From the NCBI RefSeq assembly GCF_042646205.1, contig NZ_JBHRTF010000006.1, positions 124,001 to 188,000 of the forward strand: DNA of 64,000 nt. The letters run 5' to 3'. A model generated the notes under the pieces. The model had not been told where the DNA came from, searched no databases, and saw only the letters and a list, made by a program, of their open reading frames with translations. The DNA is from Cellvibrio fontiphilus_A (lineage in GTDB: Bacteria > Pseudomonadota > Gammaproteobacteria > Pseudomonadales > Cellvibrionaceae). Position numbers and translations under genes: made by a program. Of this stretch, positions 58,227 through 64,000 are shown one piece after another (positions within the stretch are counted from its first letter, which is position 1; the number at the start of each line of letters is the position of its first letter).

Positions 58227-58278
58227 CGGCTTAAACCTTGGTAGCAGTTGCGCTACTGCTAGAGGATTTCGATAGACA

Positions 58279-59235
58279 ATGATTAAACGCTATTCCCTGA
58301 TCGCAGCGTTGGTTCTGGCCACATTGGCTATGACCGGATGCGGCAAAGGTAACGAGGAGGCGGCAGACTTACCCCACTTTTGCACACAGGATGGCTCCCG
58401 CCTGCTGATAAAGCAGGGTAAGGTGCGTATGGAAATTATGCCCAAAGTCGGTGGGCGTATTTCCTCCCTCAAGTATGCTGGTCACGAAATACTGGTTCCT
58501 ATTGTGGACCTGGACAAGGTCACCGATTGGGGAACCGTACTTTGGTCTAGCCCTCAATCTGATTGGGGCTGGCCGCCAATCGATGTTCTGGATAACAAAC
58601 CTTATCGCCTGACCACTGAAGATGATCGTGTGGTCTTGATGAGTGAAATCGATCCACGTACCGGTTATCAATTCACCAAAACTTACCGCCCCAATGGTGA
58701 TGACCGAATCCTTATTGAGTATCGCATTACCAATCACAGCAATGAGTCTAAAAATCTTGCACCGCTGGAGGTAACCCGTTTGCCATCATCGGGCAGTTTG
58801 TTTTTTCCCAGTGGGGATAGTGAAATTTCCAGCGGCCTTTTTTACTCTCTGGATGTGCAAACGGTTGATGAACTTACCTGGTTCGATTACGACCGCAAAA
58901 AAATTCGCACCGATCATCACAAGATGATGCAAGACGGAAAAGAGGGCTGGATGGCTTATGTGGATCAAGGCTATCTATTGGTTAAAGAGTTTAGCGACAG
59001 CCCTGCAGGCACCACTGCCAAGGGTGAAAGTGAGATCGAAATTTTTGCCCACGTTGAGCATATCTTTATCGAAATGAAGCAGCAGGCATCCATCCAAACG
59101 CTTGCGCCGGGTGAACACCTGGATTGGGTTGTGGTTTGGCACGTAAAAAAATTACCTGAGGATTTAGCTGAGAATCCAACACCTCAGGCATTGGCCGCTT
59201 ACGTGCGTAGTTTGTTGGGGTCTGTAGCGCGCTAG
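58279..59235 (+). CDS. DUF4380 lipoprotein
   Basis: 318 residues. The lipobox L-A-M-T-G-C gives lipidation at C21. The rest resembles DUF4380, a beta-sandwich family near aldose-1-epimerase-like folds: G-G-R-I-S-S-L-K-Y-A-G-H-E-I-L, D-W-G-T-V-L-W-S-S-P-Q and W-P-P-I-D-V-L-D-N-K-P-Y. Likely sugar-binding or sugar-related, but unproven. It is alone, with an inverted repeat before it and a palindrome at its stop codon. Confidence 0.85.
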   Translation: MIKRYSLIAALVLATLAMTGCGKGNEEAADLPHFCTQDGSRLLIKQGKVRMEIMPKVGGRISSLKYAGHEILVPIVDLDKVTDWGTVLWSSPQSDWGWPPIDVLDNKPYRLTTEDDRVVLMSEIDPRTGYQFTKTYRPNGDDRILIEYRITNHSNESKNLAPLEVTRLPSSGSLFFPSGDSEISSGLFYSLDVQTVDELTWFDYDRKKIRTDHHKMMQDGKEGWMAYVDQGYLLVKEFSDSPAGTTAKGESEIEIFAHVEHIFIEMKQQASIQTLAPGEHLDWVVVWHVKKLPEDLAENPTPQALAAYVRSLLGSVAR

Positions 59236-59264
59236 TAGTTCAAGCAGCTAGCTGCTTGAACTAC
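59235..59264. repeat. Perfect 30-bp palindrome at the DUF4380 stop codon
   Basis: GTAGTTCAAGCAG (59235-59247), CTAG, and its complement CTGCTTGAACTAC (59252-59264). It overlaps the last base of the TAG stop. It lies between convergent genes and lacks a T-run on either strand, so it could be a bidirectional stop or a 3'-end protecting stem. Confidence 0.75.
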
Positions 59265-59274
59265 TGCAATGGCT

Positions 59275-60213
59275 TTAGCGGCGATTTTTACGGGTTTTCA
59301 ACCGGCGGATACGATCTGCTTCTTCTTTTTCAATTTTTTTGCGCTCGTCTTCCTCTTTTGCTCGCAGTACTTCCTCTTGTGTCATGGCTGGTGTTTCCCA
59401 GCTGATTGGGCCGAGTAGTCCTGCACGTAATTCAGTAATCAAAATCGCAGCAACTTTTTGGATTTCCACACCGCCACCTTTGCGAGTGCAGCCGCGTTTG
59501 ATACCAATTGCGTCCAGCAACTCCACATCAGTTTCTGGCAGCTCATCCAAACCGTAACGTTTTTTCAAGGCTTCAGGGTAGGCCTTGAGTAAATATTCAG
59601 CGGCATAAAGGGCGATGTCGGCGTAGTCAAAGACAGTGTCTTTGATTGCGCCGGTAATAGCCAAGCGGTATCCACAGGATGGTGGCGATAATTTGGGCCA
59701 CAAGAACCCGGGGGTGTCGGTCAGCAAAATACCCTGTTCCAATTTGATTTTCTGCTGTGCCTTGGTCACACCCGCTTCATTGCCGGTTTTGGCAATCACG
59801 CGTCCCGCAAGGGTATTGATAATCGTGGATTTACCCACGTTAGGAATACCCATAATCATCACTCGCGCAGGGCGGACCTCACGCTGACGTTCGCTTACCA
59901 GTGAGGTACACACATTGAGCAGGTTGCGAATTTGATCGGGCCGCTGTTGGCTGACGGGCAGGGCTTTTACGCCCTTTTCCTGCTCCATTTTTTCTACCCA
60001 GAGTGCAGTAATTGCAGGGTCAGCCAGATCAGCCTTGTTAAGCAGTTTAATCAGCGGCGTATCGCCACGCAGGCTGGGCACCAATGGGTTCTCACTGGAG
60101 AAGGGGATGCGTGCATCGATAACTTCTATCACCACATCTACATGGGGCATTACTTCCGCAATTTCCTTGCGGGCCTTGTGCATATGGCCGGGGAACCAAT
60201 TAATTGTCGACAT
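59275..60213 (-). CDS. ylqF: Ribosome biogenesis GTPase YlqF (RbgA-like)
   Basis: 312 residues from the ATG at 60213; a start 45 bp upstream adds a non-conserved extension. It is a circularly permuted GTPase: the G4 motif L-N-K-A-D precedes G1 (G-I-P-N-V-G-K-S-T) and G3 (D-T-P-G). The C-terminal basic region ends K-T-R-K-N-R-R. In Bacillus it matures the 50S subunit; here it lies directly after a small unknown gene on the same strand. Confidence 0.93.
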   Translation of the reverse strand: MSTINWFPGHMHKARKEIAEVMPHVDVVIEVIDARIPFSSENPLVPSLRGDTPLIKLLNKADLADPAITALWVEKMEQEKGVKALPVSQQRPDQIRNLLNVCTSLVSERQREVRPARVMIMGIPNVGKSTIINTLAGRVIAKTGNEAGVTKAQQKIKLEQGILLTDTPGFLWPKLSPPSCGYRLAITGAIKDTVFDYADIALYAAEYLLKAYPEALKKRYGLDELPETDVELLDAIGIKRGCTRKGGGVEIQKVAAILITELRAGLLGPISWETPAMTQEEVLRAKEEDERKKIEKEEADRIRRLKTRKNRR

Positions 60214-60254
60214 GAATAACTCTGTACTGGGCGGATTGAGCTGATGTTGGGTGA

Positions 60255-60575
60255 TCAAGCAAAACGGTCGAGTGGTTCGTCGCCGTTAAAGTGATGCAGT
60301 AGTAAACAATCGTCTTCGGTTTCGCCTTCGCAAATAGCGATGGAAACTGGGGCGATTTTGGGGGCATAGCTGGCGTCAAGGTAAAGCGCTTGCTGCAATT
60401 CTTGCCAAAGTTGGGCTGGAAACTCGGTAAAAAAATTGAAGCTTAAAAACAATTTTCCCTTTTCTTCAATAGCATCCACCTCTGGTGAGCGAATGGCACG
60501 TACACGCTGTAAAAACGCGGCCCGATCAAAGTCGCGTGCGTGTTTGGGAGAAATTTGGATACTGATGCAGTGCAT
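60255..60575 (-). CDS. Small protein of unknown function upstream of ylqF
   Basis: 106 residues. It starts M-H-C-I-S-I-Q-I-S-P-K-H-A-R-D-F-D-R-A-A-F and has beta/alpha-looking blocks (L-F-L-S-F-N-F-F-T-E-F-P, L-L-L-H-H-F-N-G-D-E-P). No signal peptide or membrane helix. I do not recognise the family. It lies 41 bp upstream of ylqF on the same strand and may be cotranscribed with it. Confidence 0.6.
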   Translation of the reverse strand: MHCISIQISPKHARDFDRAAFLQRVRAIRSPEVDAIEEKGKLFLSFNFFTEFPAQLWQELQQALYLDASYAPKIAPVSIAICEGETEDDCLLLHHFNGDEPLDRFA

Positions 60576-60723
60576 GTTCTGTCCTCAGTGACGAGTGCCC
60601 TTGGGCGATTGGCGCGATTATACAGAAAGCACCGATGTCAGGTCGTAAATCACTTGCTCAGCCTAGGGGGGGTAACCGGTTTCAGCTATTATGGGGTTTC
60701 TTGTTTAACCTTGGGTAATACCT

Positions 60724-61926
60724 GTGTCCTCTCCCTTGTTTCGTCCGACAGCTCTGGGAATTTACCTGCTGTTTTTTATCGTCGGTATTGTTGGTGCCTT
60801 GGTTCTGCCGACGTTTAGCCTGTTCCTGGCCAAGGAAATTGGCGTGCGTCCACTGCTGGTGGGCTTGGTATTTGGTGGAATCGCTCTCGCCAGTATTGTC
60901 TACAACCATTGGATAGGCCACTGGTCTGACCGGCTTGCGGATCGTCGTCCGTTGGTGGTCAGTTTTTGTGTGTTGGGATTTTTTGCCTGCGTGATTTTTG
61001 CGCTCTCGCGCAATTATTGGTTGGTGGCAGTGACTGCAATCCTGCTATTCAGTTTATCTATGGTGTCCTTTGCCCAGATTATGGCCTACAGCCTGGATTA
61101 CGCCGAGGCAGAAATTCCCGCCGAACGCATTCCGCTCTTTAACGCGATTATGCGAGCCCAAATTGCGTTTGCCTGGGTAGCAGGCCCGCCCGCCGGTTTT
61201 TTGTTGGCGACTTATTTCAGTTTTACGCTGAGTTATTTTGTTGCCTCAGTGTTGTATTTGGTGGTGGCACTCCTGAGTTTTAAATTGTTGCCGCGCCTTG
61301 AAAAAAAATCGGCGCAGGGCTGCAACAGGGATGCAGGTTTGATGCTCCCACCTCTGACACCTGCGGTAAAACGGTCATTGTGGTTTTGTGTATTGGCCTT
61401 TTCGCTGCTGTGGGGCGTGAATAACGCCTATCTCATTAGCTTGCCGATTCATTTGAAAGATAATCTGCAGATTGAGGCTCAGTGGATGGGGTGGTTAATG
61501 GGCACTACAGCGGTACTGGAAGTACCATTTATGTTGCTTGCCGGGCACTATGCCAGCCGTTTTCGGCTGCTAAATCTTATTCGCTGTGCCGGTATTGCCG
61601 CGCTGTGTTTGTTTGTGGGGGTGTATCTTGCTACTAAGTTGTGGCATCTATTTTTGCTGCAATTATTTAATGCGATTTTTATTGGTTTGTTGGCTGGCGT
61701 GGGGGTGTCGGTTATTCAGGCGCTTATGCCGGGGCGTGCGGGGAGTGCGTCAGCGCTATATACCAACTCCACCCATCTAGGCAATTTATTCAGTAGTTTA
61801 TTGGTGGGGCTGGTGGCCGATTATTTTGGTTATCACCAGGTGTTTATGGTAAATGTTGTTTTGGTGTTAATCGCAATTTGGGCCTTTGCTCAGGTGAAAT
61901 CGGCAGATGAATTAACGCCGGTCTAA
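60724..61926 (+). CDS. Sugar efflux transporter of the SET family (MFS)
   Basis: 400 residues from a GTG start; twelve hydrophobic segments. Close to E. coli SetA/SetB in the first helix block (I-V-G-A-L-V-L-P-T-F-S-L-F-L), the loop G-H-W-S-D-R-L-A-D-R-R-P and in M-R-A-Q-I-A-F-A-W-V-A-G-P-P. The family exports sugars such as lactose and glucose or their analogues. Its stop overlaps the tail of the opposite gene by 4 bp. Confidence 0.88.
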   Translation: MSSPLFRPTALGIYLLFFIVGIVGALVLPTFSLFLAKEIGVRPLLVGLVFGGIALASIVYNHWIGHWSDRLADRRPLVVSFCVLGFFACVIFALSRNYWLVAVTAILLFSLSMVSFAQIMAYSLDYAEAEIPAERIPLFNAIMRAQIAFAWVAGPPAGFLLATYFSFTLSYFVASVLYLVVALLSFKLLPRLEKKSAQGCNRDAGLMLPPLTPAVKRSLWFCVLAFSLLWGVNNAYLISLPIHLKDNLQIEAQWMGWLMGTTAVLEVPFMLLAGHYASRFRLLNLIRCAGIAALCLFVGVYLATKLWHLFLLQLFNAIFIGLLAGVGVSVIQALMPGRAGSASALYTNSTHLGNLFSSLLVGLVADYFGYHQVFMVNVVLVLIAIWAFAQVKSADELTPV

Positions 61927-62468
61927 TCCTCATCCTCATTGAGCAATTTTTCCAAATCCTCCACGCTCATCGCAAACAGGCGATGCCGCAATTCGCGCTC
62001 TATTAATGGCATAAGGCTGCCGAGTACGTCATCCACCAAGGCTTGTCGCGGTTTGTTGATTTTATGTGCGATATGTTTGGTTGAGTTCAGTATTTTTTTG
62101 GCGGTTTCATATTCAAATAACGGTGGCGGATTGTTGCCGTGCAATCGCTCGCGAATATGTTGTGGCAAAAAGGGGTTTTCACCGCTGGCTTTGGCAAGTG
62201 GGCGAGCCATGTTTTGGGGCGTTTGCAGGGGTTTTGTCTGCATAAATGGCTGTTGGCGCGCCTGGTTTGGCTCGTCACCAAATAAGGAAGTCTGGCCCGG
62301 TAGTACAGACGGGTTATGAACTTGTGTCGCCGAGGGGGCGGGTGGTTCTTCCTGAAAGCTCTGATCAATAGCCTGCAAGATAGGGATGTCATCCTCTTCC
62401 AAAAGCAGGCCTTTGATAGATTCAAGTTCTTGTAAAATTTCGGCTTTGGTTTTATTGCTATTGGCCAT
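61923..62468 (-). CDS. Conserved protein encoded after holC, function unknown
   Basis: 181 residues from the ATG at 62468. Low-complexity middle (Gln, Pro, Asn rich, about 45-105) between an N-terminal helix pair and a C-terminal helical block (about 120-180: I-L-N-S-T-K-H-I-A-H-K-I-N-K-P-R, then E-R-E-L-R-H-R-L). The D/E-rich end is E-K-L-L-N-E-D-E-D. A gene in this place, between holC and valS, is known in Pseudomonas, but without a function. Here it ends convergent with the sugar exporter. Confidence 0.75.
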   Translation of the reverse strand: MANSNKTKAEILQELESIKGLLLEEDDIPILQAIDQSFQEEPPAPSATQVHNPSVLPGQTSLFGDEPNQARQQPFMQTKPLQTPQNMARPLAKASGENPFLPQHIRERLHGNNPPPLFEYETAKKILNSTKHIAHKINKPRQALVDDVLGSLMPLIERELRHRLFAMSVEDLEKLLNEDED

Positions 62469-62502
62469 AATATTTTTTACCTGATGCTTGCTGCCGGGTA
62501 AA

Positions 62503-62922
62503 TTACAGCTTGCGAGTTTCAATAGGGTAGCCGCGCTGCTTATAAAAACTGAACCTTTCGCGGCTGGTTTGCAGGCTCAGCGGTTCCTGGATTACCACTT
62601 CAATCAGGCGCTCAAAGCGACTGAAATAGGCAGGTATGGTTTTGCTCAAGTTAAGCAATAAACCCTGGTGATCTCCAGTTTGATCATTGAAGGTAATTTC
62701 TACCGGAGCTGGTTTGCCGGCGTTAATCAGCTGGTGTGGTACAAAACTTTCCGGTTTGAACGTCCACAACAGTTGATCAAACTGACGGGCCTCTGCTTCT
62801 GTATCCATCGCCACCAGAGTTCTCATGCCCAGTCGCTGTACCTTGTCGATCAGGCGGCACGCAAACAACCAGCGGGCTTCGCTGGTTGCTTCGGGCAGTA
62901 CATAAAAATCAATCTGCGTCAT
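62503..62922 (-). CDS. holC: DNA polymerase III subunit chi
   Basis: 139 residues, the HolC length. Features: M-T-Q-I-D-F-Y-V-L, A-C-R-L-I-D-K-V-Q-R-L-G, W-T-F-K-P-E-S-F-V-P-H and R-E-R-F-S-F-Y-K-Q-R-G-Y. Chi links the clamp loader to SSB. It starts inside the pepA stop (ATGA, 4-bp overlap), the same pepA-holC pairing as in Pseudomonas. Confidence 0.94.
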   Translation of the reverse strand: MTQIDFYVLPEATSEARWLFACRLIDKVQRLGMRTLVAMDTEAEARQFDQLLWTFKPESFVPHQLINAGKPAPVEITFNDQTGDHQGLLLNLSKTIPAYFSRFERLIEVVIQEPLSLQTSRERFSFYKQRGYPIETRKL

Positions 62923-64000
62923 TTGGTTTTGCTGGAGTTAATTTGATTCAACAGGAATTGCACCAGTAGCGGAACCGGGCGTCCCGTTGCGCCTTTTGCT
63001 CCACCAGAGCGCCAGGCTGTGCCGGCGATATCCAAATGTGCCCAGTCAAACTTTTTGGCAAAACGTGACAGGAAACAGGCCGCGGTCACACTGCCAGCCT
63101 CGCGACCACCAATGTTAGCCATATCGGCAAAATTGCTGTCCAGTTGCTTCTGGTACTCATCCCACAACGGCATTTGCCAGGCTCGGTCTGCCGCTTCATC
63201 ACCGGCAGCCAGAAGTGCTTTGGCTAGTGTGTCGCTGTTACTGAACAGGCCGGTAGCATGGTTGCCCAAGGCAATAACACAGGCGCCGGTCAGGGTGGCT
63301 ATATCAATTACTGCTTTGGGTTTGAAACGCTCGGTGTAGGTGAGGGCATCGCAAAGTACCAAGCGGCCTTCGGCATCTGTATTTAATATCTCGATGGTTT
63401 GGCCAGACATAGAGGTCACTATGTCGCCGGGTTTGGTGGCGCCGCCGCTAGGCATGTTTTCGGTGGCCGCAATCACACCAACCACATTGATTGGCAGTGC
63501 CAGGTCTATCAGCGTTTGGAAAGCGCCGAGCACACTGGCTGCGCCGCACATGTCATATTTCATTTCGTCCATGGCTGCGCCCGGTTTTAGACTGATGCCG
63601 CCGGTATCAAAGGTAATGCCTTTGCCTACCAGGGCGACCGGAGCTTGTTTTTGCCCTGCGCCCTTGTATTCCAGCACTATCAACTTTGCCGGTTGATCGC
63701 TACCTGCGGCGACTGACAGGAAAGATCCCATACCCAATTCCTTGAGTTGTTTTTCTTCCAGCACATTAACGGTGAGTTTGTTATGGCTGCGCCCCAGTTT
63801 TTTGGCTTGATCCGCGAGATAGCTGGGGGTGCAAATGTTGCCAGGTAAATCCCCTAATTCCCTTGCCAGGTTGACGCCTTTGGCAATGGCTTGCCCTAAT
63901 GTCAGGCCTTTATTTGCCTCGGCAACTTCGGTTTTGTTGGCAGCAAAGATAACTTTTTTTAATTGAAGGCTTACTTCTGCCGGTTTGCTTTTGAGTTTGT
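62919..64000 (-). CDS. pepA: Leucyl aminopeptidase PepA, C-terminal part (start outside window)
   Basis: The frame is open to base 64000 and continues beyond it, so about 360 of some 500 residues are seen. M17 signature blocks: G-K-G-I-T-F-D-T-G-G-I-S-L-K-P, M-K-Y-D-M-C-G-A and N-T-D-A-E-G-R-L, which hold the two-metal site (Lys, Asp, Asp, Glu). It hydrolyses N-terminal residues of peptides, and in enterobacteria also acts as a DNA-binding Xer accessory factor. The GTG at 63764 that could serve as a start is internal. Confidence 0.96.
   Translation of the reverse strand, partial: KLKSKPAEVSLQLKKVIFAANKTEVAEANKGLTLGQAIAKGVNLARELGDLPGNICTPSYLADQAKKLGRSHNKLTVNVLEEKQLKELGMGSFLSVAAGSDQPAKLIVLEYKGAGQKQAPVALVGKGITFDTGGISLKPGAAMDEMKYDMCGAASVLGAFQTLIDLALPINVVGVIAATENMPSGGATKPGDIVTSMSGQTIEILNTDAEGRLVLCDALTYTERFKPKAVIDIATLTGACVIALGNHATGLFSNSDTLAKALLAAGDEAADRAWQMPLWDEYQKQLDSNFADMANIGGREAGSVTAACFLSRFAKKFDWAHLDIAGTAWRSGGAKGATGRPVPLLVQFLLNQINSSKTK

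Noticed and set aside
63341..63764. PepA beginning at the GTG 63764
   Set aside because: The frame continues upstream to the window edge with conserved PepA sequence, so this is an internal codon.

Overview
The window reads as a chromosomal segment of a gammaproteobacterium close to Cellvibrio (order Cellvibrionales). This is inferred from gene order and content, not from a database match. Many blocks follow Pseudomonas-type order: thrS-infC-rpmI-rplT-pheST-ihfA-merR with tRNA-Pro, rpsP-rimM-trmD-rplS, xerD-dsbC-hom-thrC-recJ, DUF3108-purN-purM-DUF2066-hda, and holC-pepA. A lipidated GH9 cellulase with a Ser/Ala-rich linker points to a polysaccharide degrader of the Cellvibrio type. Almost all of the sequence is coding; there are no rRNA genes, CRISPR arrays or prophage.

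Layout. 1-5.1 kb: end of a TonB-dependent siderophore receptor, the PiuC dioxygenase, and a run of envelope redox genes (PepSY membrane protein, DUF2271, DUF4198, membrane-anchored diflavin reductase). 5.2-9.9 kb: MacA-MacB-outer membrane factor efflux operon. 9.9-18.1 kb: translation genes, IHF alpha, a MerR regulator and tRNA-Pro. 18.2-22.3 kb: SapC-like protein, hibernation factor, epimerase-like protein, Hsp20 with a heat-shock promoter and a probable ROSE RNA thermometer, and a GlxA-type regulator. 22.4-33.2 kb: FabY, the rpsP operon, xerD-dsbC, threonine synthesis and recJ. 33.2-38.6 kb: tesA divergent from ybbA-ybbP, then a MATE exporter. 38.6-43.8 kb: a minus-strand glycan-modification operon of Gtr type with two GT-C-like membrane proteins, one carrying a C-terminal NPCBM-like domain. 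43.9-48.7 kb: small proteins, a CueR-like MerR, dcd, SlyD, DUF3108 and purMN. 48.7-51.5 kb: a complete-looking group II intron in the purM leader. 51.7-64 kb: DUF2066, hda, GH9, RluA-type synthase, YaeQ, CnoX, DUF4380, YlqF, a SET-type exporter, holC and the C-terminal part of pepA, which runs off the window.

The most interesting unit is 1-5.1 kb. The DUF2271 protein carries D-G-V-S-G-A-T, which fits the consensus for covalent FMN attachment by ApbE. The DUF4198 protein would start with histidine after signal cleavage. Between a cytosolic-side diflavin reductase and a His-bearing PepSY membrane protein, these genes suggest an electron path from NAD(P)H to the periplasm, plausibly to reduce siderophore-bound iron. 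Other points worth a second look are the ROSE thermometer, the ATC start of infC, the intron in the purMN leader, and the CueR-like regulator that keeps a CueR-type operator but lacks one metal-binding cysteine.
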